45,406 nucleotides of DNA from a virus: IMG/VR virus record IMGVR_UViG_3300036760_000059, positions 1 through 45,406 of that record; one strand, written 5' to 3'. How positions within the stretch are numbered: the stretch's first letter is position 1; every line of letters begins with the position of its first letter. Of this stretch, positions 38,735-45,406 are shown piece by piece. The notes beneath the pieces are model-generated. The model was not told the origin of the DNA. It saw only the letters and a program-made list of their open reading frames with translations, and ran no database searches. The position numbers and the translations under genes were made by a program.

Positions 38735-39513
38735 TGTTGATTAAATCTGAAAAAAACGGACATACCTTAGAGCATGATGAGGAGCAGCATACCTACTTCT
38801 TGGACAACAAACCATTGGTTGGAGTTACTACAATCATCTCTCAAGGTTACCCTAAATCTCAGAGAATTGTTGACTGGCAAGTAAAGAAAGGAGCAGAATG
38901 GGCTATTCAACAAGTAGGGAAGATGGAACTACTTGAGATCTTAAAAGCAGCTCCTACAGCCTATAAGATAGAGTTGGACGAAGCAGCAGGCATAGGTACA
39001 ATAGTGCATGATCTAGCGTACAATTATACTAAGTTCGCTAAGTGTGGTGTGGAACAGCACAAACTGCACCCAAAATATGATATTATTGTTCGGTGCTTTG
39101 AGCAGTTCATGGAATGGACTAACACTGCATCAGATGAAATTGTGGCTCTTGAGGAATTAGTTTGTTCCCCCTCCCTCACGTTTGCTGGACGGTTTGATAG
39201 GCTGTCTAAACGAAATGGAGTAATTACCCTATCAGACTACAAGACTAGCTCGGGCTTCTACATTTCTCAGTTTATTCAGCTGGCAGCGTATGCAATTGCT
39301 ATCGAAGAATGGATGGGAATTGAAGTAGAAGACATTGAGATAGTTCGTTTTGATAAGAAATCAGGTACTCTAAGTACCCGAAACCTGTTACAAGTTGCTC
39401 AAACTGTGGGCCTGAAGCCTAAAACTGTCATGAGGCGATTAAAATCTGAATTTGCTTCAATACTTGAGACAGTTCGTTTCAAAGAACAATTCGACAGATA
39501 TATACGAAAATGA
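38734..39513 (+). CDS. PD-(D/E)XK nuclease, RecB/Cas4-like
   Basis: A 259-residue protein. LVGVTTIISQG begins the domain. Active-site elements are the D155 of FAGRFDR, D168 and K170 of LSDYKTSS, and QFIQLAAYAIA (the Q-x2-Q-x3-A motif IV helix). These match RecB-like phage exonucleases. It likely degrades or resects DNA during replication, recombination or host DNA scavenging. The start is GTG overlapping the previous stop; GAAAGGG lies before it. No iron-sulphur Cys cluster of the Cas4 type is visible. Confidence 0.8.
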   Translation: MLIKSEKNGHTLEHDEEQHTYFLDNKPLVGVTTIISQGYPKSQRIVDWQVKKGAEWAIQQVGKMELLEILKAAPTAYKIELDEAAGIGTIVHDLAYNYTKFAKCGVEQHKLHPKYDIIVRCFEQFMEWTNTASDEIVALEELVCSPSLTFAGRFDRLSKRNGVITLSDYKTSSGFYISQFIQLAAYAIAIEEWMGIEVEDIEIVRFDKKSGTLSTRNLLQVAQTVGLKPKTVMRRLKSEFASILETVRFKEQFDRYIRK

Positions 39514-39656
39514 AAACCACACACTTCTGGTTCGCTGTCATGCAATTTGTAGGTTTAAATTGTGCTAAGATTTGTAACATCCAGTGGCTCTGTTACTGGT
39601 GTGCATTCTGGACAATGTACGAAGTGATCGCATACTTACGCTATAAGGAGGATTAA
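39510..39656 (+). CDS. Aromatic/Cys-rich membrane microprotein, 48 aa
   Basis: It begins MKTTHFWFAVMQFVGLNCAK and continues with a Trp/Cys-rich helix. One or two membrane segments are likely. It overlaps the nuclease stop (ATGA). It ends at AAGGAGGATTAAACTG, which serves the next gene. Confidence 0.5.
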   Translation: MKTTHFWFAVMQFVGLNCAKICNIQWLCYWCAFWTMYEVIAYLRYKED

Positions 39657-39659
39657 ACT

Positions 39660-39908
39660 GTGCCCTATTTAGAGAAGTCTCGCAGAAAGGCAGTAGAAAC
39701 AAAACTACTTTGTCTCGACACGGGAGGGGATATTAACTACCTGGTAACTCAAATCTGCCAGACCTTTCTTGAACTGAAGGGTGAAAGTTACTCGACCTAT
39801 AACGAACTTATAGGAGCACTGGAGTGCTGTAAACTAGAGCTTTATCGTAGAAAATGCTCACCCTACGAGGACAAAAAAATTATTGAAAACGGTGACGTAT
39901 GGTTATAA
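39660..39908 (+). CDS. Conserved phage protein of the DUF6899 type
   Basis: An 82-residue protein. MPYLEKSRRKAVE, a middle DINYLVTQICQTFLE, then GALECCKLELYRRKCSPYED and ENGDV follow the pattern of a widespread short phage protein. Its function is unknown, but it is typically next to nucleotide-metabolism genes, as here. GTG start at 39660 with AGGAGG eight bases upstream. It overlaps the next gene by ten bases. Confidence 0.72.
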   Translation: MPYLEKSRRKAVETKLLCLDTGGDINYLVTQICQTFLELKGESYSTYNELIGALECCKLELYRRKCSPYEDKKIIENGDVWL

Positions 39909-40369
39909 CGGAAGGCACTTCTAGTAGTGACTTTACAGCGTTTCATTGCGCGAATTGTGGGTGGTGGACCATAGATAGCCTGGACTGGGAAGCACACGCA
40001 GCCAATCATCGACTAATGGACGCTGCACGGAATCCTGGTCCTGTACCTGTAGAGCAAGGAGGAATGAAATTTGATAAAGAAAAGCCCATGCTGGATCTAC
40101 TTGATCCAAAGGTCATGAATGAAATGGGTAAAGTCTTAACGATAGGAGCAAAAAAGTATGGAAAATACAACTGGAAGAAAGGGCTTACGTCTACTCGGAC
40201 AACGGCTGCAGCGCTTAGGCACATCTTTGCTTATCTTGATGGCGAAGATATTGATGCCGATACTGGGTGTTATCATCTTGGGTGTGCTCTGGTTGAGCTT
40301 ATGTTTACCCTTAATGGTGCTCTTACTCGTAATGATTTGGACGACCGTTTTCGGAAGGAATCAAAATGA
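39899..40369 (+). CDS. dGTP_diPhyd_N (DUF5664)-type protein with N-terminal zinc finger
   Basis: A 156-residue protein. From about residue 56 it reads MKFDKEKPMLDLLDPKVMNE, then IGAKKYGKYNWKKGL, LRHIFAYLDGEDID and DTGCYHLGCALVELMF. This is the family databases name dATP/dGTP diphosphohydrolase N-terminal domain. The first ~45 residues form an added C2H2-like unit (CANC...H...H). A second start at ATG 40064 with AAGGAGG too close suggests the domain could once have been separate. It may act in nucleotide-pool control with the MazG-like enzyme. Confidence 0.74.
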   Translation: MVITEGTSSSDFTAFHCANCGWWTIDSLDWEAHAANHRLMDAARNPGPVPVEQGGMKFDKEKPMLDLLDPKVMNEMGKVLTIGAKKYGKYNWKKGLTSTRTTAAALRHIFAYLDGEDIDADTGCYHLGCALVELMFTLNGALTRNDLDDRFRKESK

Positions 40370-40548
40370 AAGACAAAATCATAGTCTCAGAAATTAGCAA
40401 TGGAATTTTAGTCAAGTTCTTAACTAAAGACAAGTTTGCGGGTGAGTTTGCCTACCATCTTGGTCGTACTGAAGATGTTAAACTGTTAGTAGATAGGTTG
40501 TTAAATGTTTTAGAGCTACAAAATAATATTGAATGGAGGATAAAGTAA
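40366..40548 (+). CDS. Hypothetical protein, 60 aa
   Basis: Not recognised. Mixed alpha/beta (KIIVSEISNGILVKFLTKD then a helix). CGGAAGGAATCAAA precedes the ATG, which overlaps the preceding stop. The following gene starts inside its stop. Confidence 0.55.
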   Translation: MKDKIIVSEISNGILVKFLTKDKFAGEFAYHLGRTEDVKLLVDRLLNVLELQNNIEWRIK

Positions 40549-40748
40549 TGAATAACCCAATTGAAGATCGTTTGTTCTCAATAGAGACAACTTTGAAGGG
40601 TCTAGCGGTGTCTGTGCAACAGCTGGCTGGTGTGGTGAATGTTCTGGATCAGTATATGCTCCTCAACAAGAAGTTCTTTGACCAGATCAAAGTGACTGAA
40701 CCAACGAAACCAGAAGAACCGACGCTCATTCCTGAAGTTGTAAACTAA
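40548..40748 (+). CDS. Small coiled-coil protein upstream of the DNA polymerase
   Basis: A 66-residue protein. Residues 3-45 form a heptad-like helix (RLFSIETTLKGLAVSVQQLA), followed by a Pro/Glu-rich tail. ATG 40548 overlaps the previous stop; GGAGG lies upstream. It lies directly before the polymerase gene, so a small replication accessory role is possible. Confidence 0.55.
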   Translation: MNNPIEDRLFSIETTLKGLAVSVQQLAGVVNVLDQYMLLNKKFFDQIKVTEPTKPEEPTLIPEVVN

Positions 40749-40751
40749 CTT

Positions 40752-42578
40752 GTGAAAGTTTCTATTAATCCTGATATCTCAACTCTAAGTCGAGTATTTG
40801 ACCTACAACGGCCTGTATTTGTAGACTGCGAAACAAATGAGGCTGATGTGATAGTAGGGATTGGATATACCCAGGATGGTATAAACTTCTATTACAGTAC
40901 GGTAATAACTGTCGAACTATGTCAGTTACTTGCAAAAGTGTGCCTTATCGGACATAATTTGAAGTTCGACGCAAAACTATTATTAAAATGGGGTGTTTCA
41001 CTCACGAGTGAAAGTTTGGTTGGTGACACCGCTCTCATGTCCTATAGTTTGTACGGATCTTCGCGTTCGCACTCCCTGAAGGCCTTGGCAAAAGATCTCT
41101 TAGGAATGGAGTGGTCCACGTATGACCAAATGACAACGGTTACTGAAGTGCATGAAAAATTAAAGAAATTCCATACAGTAACTGATGCAAATGGTAAGAC
41201 CAAACGAGTTAAGCTAGATGGACCGGAAGTTATACGTACAGTGAAGACTACTAAAACCACCCTGGATAAACTTCCAGTCGATCAAGTAGCAGCCTACTGT
41301 TGTTCGGATGTTTTAGCGACAAAACGTCTTTACGAGTACTTTCTATCGAGTATGGATAAAGACAGCTTACGTATATACCAAGAGATCGAACTCCCTGTCA
41401 TGAAAGTGCTTTTTGGGATGGAGTGTCGGGGAATTAGCATAGATGTTAACTTATTGAAATCCCTCGACACTAAGGTTAACACTCGGTTAGAGGAAATTCT
41501 TGCAGAGTGTAAGCATCATTGCGGTGACATTAACATTGGGTCCAGCAAACAGTTATCTCCAGTTTTACAGGCGAAGGGATTTCGGTTACCAATGACTTCC
41601 AAAGGTAACTTGAGTGTAAGGAGGGCTGTCTTAGAGCGTTATGTGGGAGATCCATTTATTGATCTCTTGTTAGAACACTCGGTTTTACGAAAACTCTACA
41701 CCTCCTTTACTCAGCCGTTAAGTGCTCTTCCCACGCTTCCCCGTGTGTACGCTACGTTTAATCAGATCACCGAGGAAGACACCAACAGAGATGGGTTGGA
41801 AGGAATCAGCACCGGCAGACTCTCGTGCTCAAATCCAAACCTTCAGCAAATTCCGATACGTTCAGATATCGCTAAGCAAGTTAGGGAGCTGTTTATTGCT
41901 GATGAGAATAAGGTTCTTATTGTAGCTGACTTCAGCCAGATTGAACCTAGAATCCTAGCTCATATTACAAAGGACAGGTACTTACAGGATGTACTCAAAA
42001 CAGATCAAGATCTGTATACAGCACTTATCAGAAACACACCATGGGAGAAAAAACCAGACGGTAGAGACATCGGAAAGACTTTCTACCTTGCTTTATCTTA
42101 CGGGGCGCAAGCTAAAAAACTTGCGAAAGTCTTTAAATGCTCAGTGAATGAAGCGACGCGAATGCTTAATCAGTGCTGGGATAACATCCCGCAGGTTAAA
42201 GAATGGCAAGTTAGGAATGTAGAGGTCGCTAGGAAAGTCGGTTATGTCTCGACTATGTATGGTAGAAAGCGCTATTTACCCGAGATTAATTCAGAAGACT
42301 TTTATATCCGCTGCAGTGCGGAACGGAAAGCCAACAACTCTCCGATTCAGGGATCAGCTGCCGATATCATGAAGCTAACTATGATTCAGTTAACCGCTGC
42401 TGGCTACCGGCTACACCTTGTGGTTCATGACGAGGTACTGATCTCAGTTGATCCAGAGGAAGTTGATTTAGCGCTTGACGACATCAAACACATTATGGAG
42501 AATGTGGTAGAGCTGGATGTTCCACTTAAGGTTAGCATCCATGCAGGGAGGAATTGGAATGAGGCTAAAGGCAAATAA
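40752..42578 (+). CDS. DNA polymerase, family A, with 3'-5' exonuclease
   Basis: A 608-residue protein. The exonuclease domain has D25 and E27 (VFVDCETN), D73 (HNLKFD), and Y182 and D186 (YCCSD). The polymerase domain has motif A VADFSQIEPR (D393), the O-helix GRDIGKTFYLALSYG and motif C VVHDE (H559, D560, E561). In the O-helix the residue at the E. coli F762 position is Leu446. No 5'-3' exonuclease domain is present. It is the phage replicase. A GTG start at 40752 without a clear ribosome site suggests coupling to the upstream small gene. Confidence 0.92.
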   Translation: MKVSINPDISTLSRVFDLQRPVFVDCETNEADVIVGIGYTQDGINFYYSTVITVELCQLLAKVCLIGHNLKFDAKLLLKWGVSLTSESLVGDTALMSYSLYGSSRSHSLKALAKDLLGMEWSTYDQMTTVTEVHEKLKKFHTVTDANGKTKRVKLDGPEVIRTVKTTKTTLDKLPVDQVAAYCCSDVLATKRLYEYFLSSMDKDSLRIYQEIELPVMKVLFGMECRGISIDVNLLKSLDTKVNTRLEEILAECKHHCGDINIGSSKQLSPVLQAKGFRLPMTSKGNLSVRRAVLERYVGDPFIDLLLEHSVLRKLYTSFTQPLSALPTLPRVYATFNQITEEDTNRDGLEGISTGRLSCSNPNLQQIPIRSDIAKQVRELFIADENKVLIVADFSQIEPRILAHITKDRYLQDVLKTDQDLYTALIRNTPWEKKPDGRDIGKTFYLALSYGAQAKKLAKVFKCSVNEATRMLNQCWDNIPQVKEWQVRNVEVARKVGYVSTMYGRKRYLPEINSEDFYIRCSAERKANNSPIQGSAADIMKLTMIQLTAAGYRLHLVVHDEVLISVDPEEVDLALDDIKHIMENVVELDVPLKVSIHAGRNWNEAKGK

Positions 42579-42744
42579 GTTTATGATCTTTATGTGTCAA
42601 CACGACGACCCGAGCTGGTGTGATAGAAGGTGTACGAAAATCATATCAAAAACAAAATGGCTCGATATAATTTATAAAGGGGAAATGGTGAAAATCAATG
42701 GCGAAGGTAAAATTTGTCAAATCAAAAACGCTAAGAGAGTTTAA
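42559..42744 (+). CDS. Small Cys-rich protein, 61 aa
   Basis: It reads CQHDDPSWCDRRC early, a compact Cys/His cluster, then a basic half. GGGAGGAATTGGA precedes ATG 42559; ATG 42583 is an alternative. It overlaps the polymerase 3' end and the HNH gene 5' end. Function unknown. Confidence 0.52.
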   Translation: MRLKANKFMIFMCQHDDPSWCDRRCTKIISKTKWLDIIYKGEMVKINGEGKICQIKNAKRV

Positions 42745-43054
42745 TCTCAAGGGATACCTCTTTGGATCTTTGAGGAAGATCTGGAGATGGTCTCCTGAAC
42801 GAAGACTCGCTCTGCAACTAGCAGAAGTACTCGGCACAGCAGCTAAAGACTCTTACCAGTGTGCTAAGTGTGACAACGTATTCCCTAAGAAGTTAATTCA
42901 AGTAGACCACATTGATCCGGTTATCAGCCCAGCAACCGGATTTACCACCTGGGATAATTACATAGAGAGATTGTTTGTTAAAGCGGATAAATTACAAGTA
43001 CTTTGCAAGGGCTGTCACAAGAACAAGTCCGTAGAGGAAAATAACTGGAGGTAG
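42698..43054 (+). CDS. HNH endonuclease
   Basis: A 118-residue protein. C55 and C58 (CAKC), then QVDHIDPV with D70 and H71, and KLQVLCKGCHKNK with C103, C106, H107 and K110, form a beta-beta-alpha-metal HNH fold. It should nick or cut DNA. It follows the polymerase gene, where free-standing homing-type or packaging-linked HNH nucleases are common. No intron is seen in the polymerase. GGGGAAATGGTGAAAATCA lies before the ATG, with weak ribosome-site spacing. Confidence 0.82.
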   Translation: MAKVKFVKSKTLREFNLKGYLFGSLRKIWRWSPERRLALQLAEVLGTAAKDSYQCAKCDNVFPKKLIQVDHIDPVISPATGFTTWDNYIERLFVKADKLQVLCKGCHKNKSVEENNWR

Positions 43055-43055
43055 T

Positions 43056-43289
43056 ATGAAATTAACGAAAAAGCACATTGGACGACTTTTTGATAATAAT
43101 GCCGACGGAAGTTGGATTTATCAGTTAGTGGATATTAAGAGGGGTAGACTTTTGTTCTATAGTTTTGATGGCTCCTATATAGTTGAAACGAATAAATTTG
43201 CTGACTGGAAGTTCTTTGTACCACGAAAACCATGGCCTCAAACTTGGATTAAACTGGGGTGGGAGCATCCTAAGTTCATAACGAAGTAA
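43056..43289 (+). CDS. Hypothetical protein, 77 aa
   Basis: Not recognised. Aromatic-rich, with a likely SH3-like or beta-barrel pattern (GRLLFYSFDGSYIVE, ADWKFFVPRKPWPQTW). CTGGAGGTAGT precedes the ATG. Starts right after the HNH gene. Confidence 0.58.
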   Translation: MKLTKKHIGRLFDNNADGSWIYQLVDIKRGRLLFYSFDGSYIVETNKFADWKFFVPRKPWPQTWIKLGWEHPKFITK

Positions 43290-43290
43290 T

Positions 43291-43623
43291 ATGAATGAAT
43301 TCAATGTCAAGATTAAAATAGTAGACAAGCTGCCGGAAGGAGATTGTGGCTATTGTACCCGTAGAACTTACAGTAACCGCTCATACGAGATAGCTATCAG
43401 CCAATCTGCACATAAGACTGTAGCTGACTTTGGGTCTACTCTGCTCCATGAGCTTCTGCATCTATGGATCTGTATCCTCCAGGTGTACGGCTATAAAGTT
43501 AGCCTGAAGGTTGAACACCTGTGGATTACAGCTGTTGAGAACATAATCATCAAGTTCATGTATATTTTAAAACAAGGTGAAAAAGATAAGATAAAGAGGA
43601 GTAACCAATATGAAAAATACTAA
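43291..43623 (+). CDS. HExxH zinc-metalloprotease-like protein
   Basis: A 110-residue protein. H53-E-L-L-H57 in LLHELLHLW is a classic zinc-protease motif, preceded by a beta part with YEIAISQSA. A third ligand is not certain; E73 or H75 lies about 20 residues after. It is much shorter than typical proteases and is similar in form to phage ImmA-like or SprT-like minis. Starts two bases after the previous gene and overlaps the exonuclease gene. The substrate is unknown. Confidence 0.6.
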   Translation: MNEFNVKIKIVDKLPEGDCGYCTRRTYSNRSYEIAISQSAHKTVADFGSTLLHELLHLWICILQVYGYKVSLKVEHLWITAVENIIIKFMYILKQGEKDKIKRSNQYEKY

Positions 43624-44386
43624 CCGGTCTAATGTACTCATTCTTGATATAGAAGTAAGTCCACTTTTAGTCTATATCTGGGAATTAGGGAAACAACGTG
43701 TGGGATTTAATCAATTACACACAGACTGGTATATTATGGCTTGGTCTGCTAAATGGTTAGGTGACCCAAAAAGTAAACTTATCTATTACGATCAGCGTAA
43801 TACCAAAATTGGAAATGACAAAGGAATCCTTCAACCTCTCTGGGAATTATTGAATGAAGCAGACATAGTCATTACTCAAAACGGACAGAGCTTTGACAGT
43901 AGAAAGATTGCTACGAGGTTTATGCTTCACGGAATGAATCCTCCTAAGCCTTATATGCACATCGATACTTACCGATTAGTCAAAAAGGTAGCTGCATTTA
44001 CTTCTAACAAACTCGCATATCTTACTGACAAACTCTGTAAAAATCACAAGAAACTAACTCACGGTAAGTTCAAAGGACTGTCTTTATGGATTGAATGTAT
44101 GAAAGGGAATAAGCTTGCTTGGGATGAGATGAAGAAATACAACATAGAAGACGTTCTTGCTACAGAAGAACTTTATATCGCGATTAAAGCTTGGGCACCT
44201 GATTCAATGCCTAAAGTTTATCCACTGACTAACAACACCAACAAATGTCAAACGTGCGGATATTTTGGCCAGATGAGGGCAGGTAGAGATCGTATTCGTA
44301 AGGCGGGTGTATACAAACAAAACAGTTGCCCTAAATGCGGGGCATGGCAGTTTGTAAAAAAGAAGGCTGGGAGTAAACCATGCTAG
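43610..44386 (+). CDS. DEDDy 3'-5' exonuclease-like protein with C-terminal zinc ribbon
   Basis: A 258-residue protein. VLILDIEVSP gives D13 and E15, NGQSFDSRK gives D96, and KYNIEDVLATEELY gives Y177 and D181: the four acidic residues and Tyr of DEDDy exonucleases (RNase_H_2-like). The last 50 residues add a zinc ribbon (CQTCGYFG ... CPKCGAW). The fold is thus exonuclease plus nucleic-acid-binding ribbon. It could process RNA or DNA ends. It overlaps both neighbours. Confidence 0.8.
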   Translation: MKNTNRSNVLILDIEVSPLLVYIWELGKQRVGFNQLHTDWYIMAWSAKWLGDPKSKLIYYDQRNTKIGNDKGILQPLWELLNEADIVITQNGQSFDSRKIATRFMLHGMNPPKPYMHIDTYRLVKKVAAFTSNKLAYLTDKLCKNHKKLTHGKFKGLSLWIECMKGNKLAWDEMKKYNIEDVLATEELYIAIKAWAPDSMPKVYPLTNNTNKCQTCGYFGQMRAGRDRIRKAGVYKQNSCPKCGAWQFVKKKAGSKPC

Positions 44387-45147
44387 AAAGAAAGCCTGTC
44401 TCTAAAAAACCCCGCCTTATGACAAGTTTACTTGTAAGTTTACTTATCATTATAGCAGTAGTATTACCGACAAGTAACCACCAAGCTATCATAAAGAGGT
44501 GGCCTCAGACCCAAGTTCAAAAACTGGTGGCCACCGCTGTTGTTGTCTTCGCTGTAGACGATTCCCAAGAATGGGTAGGAGCTGGTGTAATCATAGATAA
44601 GAAAGGAACAATCTTGACCGCTGCTCACGTAGTGGCAGGACTGCCATCCCCTGTTATCAACATTAAGGTTTTGGAAGGAACCACCTATAGCTGTGAACGG
44701 ATTGCATTTGATTCCCAAAGAGATCTTGGGTTGGTTCGTATATTAAATTCAGCTCAGAACTTCCCCTACGCACGAGTCCAGAAGTCTAATTATTGCCGAG
44801 TTGGTCAAGACCTGCTTGTGATTGGTAACCCCCTCGAACTATACTGGACTGTTACCCAAGGAATTATTTCCCGTATTTGGTGTTATGTTCCGACACTTAG
44901 TTGGAGATTTGACACTGATGCTTTAGTCAATCGAGGCAATAGTGGAGGTCCGGCATTCAATGACAAAGGAGAGGTGGTGGGTATCATCTCTGCCATGCAC
45001 ATCGACTATCGGGGTCGACCAACCGGAATCGGGATTGCTATTCCGATCACTGAGATCCACAAGTTCTTAAAGAACAGTGAAGAACAACTTAATAAACCTT
45101 GGCCTAAACCCCGCTTACGTATTGGAGATAGTAAAAATGCGGTGTAA
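44380..45147 (+). CDS. Membrane-anchored trypsin-like (HtrA-type) serine protease
   Basis: A 255-residue protein. A basic N-terminus and a membrane helix (about 14-30, SLLVSLLIIIAVVLP) are followed by a chymotrypsin-fold protease with H83 (LTAAHVV), D115 (SQRDLGLV) and S188 (NRGNSGGPAF). All three catalytic residues are present. No PDZ domain follows, so it is shorter than HtrA. It likely acts on the outer face of the host membrane. Its reason in a phage is unclear: superinfection blocking or clearing of host envelope proteins are possibilities. Confidence 0.83.
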   Translation: MLERKPVSKKPRLMTSLLVSLLIIIAVVLPTSNHQAIIKRWPQTQVQKLVATAVVVFAVDDSQEWVGAGVIIDKKGTILTAAHVVAGLPSPVINIKVLEGTTYSCERIAFDSQRDLGLVRILNSAQNFPYARVQKSNYCRVGQDLLVIGNPLELYWTVTQGIISRIWCYVPTLSWRFDTDALVNRGNSGGPAFNDKGEVVGIISAMHIDYRGRPTGIGIAIPITEIHKFLKNSEEQLNKPWPKPRLRIGDSKNAV

Positions 45148-45406
45148 TGTTTGTAAGGCAGATGTCTGTGATTCAATGACCTGCTGGGAAGGGGACATCC
45201 CAGTATGCTACTGGTGCTATCATATTCACCACGACAACATCAAACTAGAAAATTTATGGAGGAGGAAGACAATGGGAATCAAAGAGGATGTATCATTCCC
45301 GACGACGTTCAGGGGACAGTGGGCGGTTGATTCAGAAACCAATACCCAATACTTACTAGATATTGATACTAACAAGGTTCTACTACGTAAAGATACTAAC
45401 GGGAAG
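45137..45406 (+). CDS. Zinc-type protein, 3' end cut by the window, possible nested start
   Basis: The open frame from ATG 45137 begins with several Cys pairs (CNVC, then later CYWCYH with HH). An in-frame second ATG at 45272 has the strong site GGAGGAGGAAGACA. So it may be a longer zinc protein or a separate gene starting at 45272. The frame runs past the window end. It overlaps the protease stop. Confidence 0.5.
   Translation, partial: MRCNVCKADVCDSMTCWEGDIPVCYWCYHIHHDNIKLENLWRRKTMGIKEDVSFPTTFRGQWAVDSETNTQYLLDIDTNKVLLRKDTNGK

Noticed and set aside
1-45406. Closed circle or terminal repeat joining the two window ends
   Set aside because: The first and last bases share no visible repeat, and joining them does not give an obvious start for the RNA ligase gene.

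Overview
The window is a 45.4-kb piece of a tailed double-stranded DNA bacteriophage, most likely short-tailed (podovirus-like). It encodes small and large terminase, portal, scaffold, an HK97-type major capsid protein, a head-tail adaptor, a nozzle/stabilisation-type protein, a tail fibre and a row of large ejection-type internal virion proteins. No tape measure, tail tube or sheath gene is seen. The host cannot be named from the sequence. The lysis genes are a GH108-type endolysin, a three-helix holin and an XhlA-like small membrane protein. No integrase, repressor, RNA polymerase or tRNA gene was found.

Layout: (1) 1-2893, plus strand: the end of an RNA ligase, the endolysin, small unknown genes, a MazG-like pyrophosphohydrolase and a PQ-loop-like membrane protein. 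(2) 2953-29356, minus strand, read right to left: small terminase, terminase ATPase half, seven small genes, terminase nuclease half, portal, zinc protein, scaffold, major capsid protein, decoration-like proteins, a glycosyltransferase/methyltransferase cassette, adaptor, nozzle, tail fibre, T7-gp13-like protein, ejection proteins and an XhlA-like protein. (3) 29357-30229: an AT-rich divergent control region with a 52-bp direct repeat and outward promoters. (4) 30230-45406, plus strand: small accessory genes including two alanine-rich paralogues flanking a 3D-domain protein, a sigma-region-4-like regulator, then replication and nucleotide genes (primase-helicase, deoxyribosyltransferase-like protein, holin, RecB-like nuclease, dGTP_diPhyd_N-type protein, family A DNA polymerase, HNH nuclease, DEDDy exonuclease) and a membrane-anchored trypsin-like protease.

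How it fits together: the divergent region separates the rightward replication/accessory block from the leftward packaging and morphogenesis block. Each block carries one copy of a 36-bp bipartite promoter-like element, TTTGGTGAGT-N13-GGGGTATATAGTG. One copy lies upstream of the small terminase. The other lies directly after the sigma-like gene and before the primase-helicase. This suggests one phage-controlled promoter class serving both strands.

The most unusual points are: the large terminase split into separate ATPase and nuclease genes with seven genes between them; the 36-bp element and its adjacent sigma-like gene; a duplicated basic microprotein whose second copy has an in-frame amber codon; and a sugar/methyl-transfer cassette inside the head-tail genes. 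The polymerase also has leucine at the Pol I F762 position, and the genome carries an unusual number of very small Cys-rich proteins. Genes at both window edges are cut, so this is a fragment or an unclosed contig.
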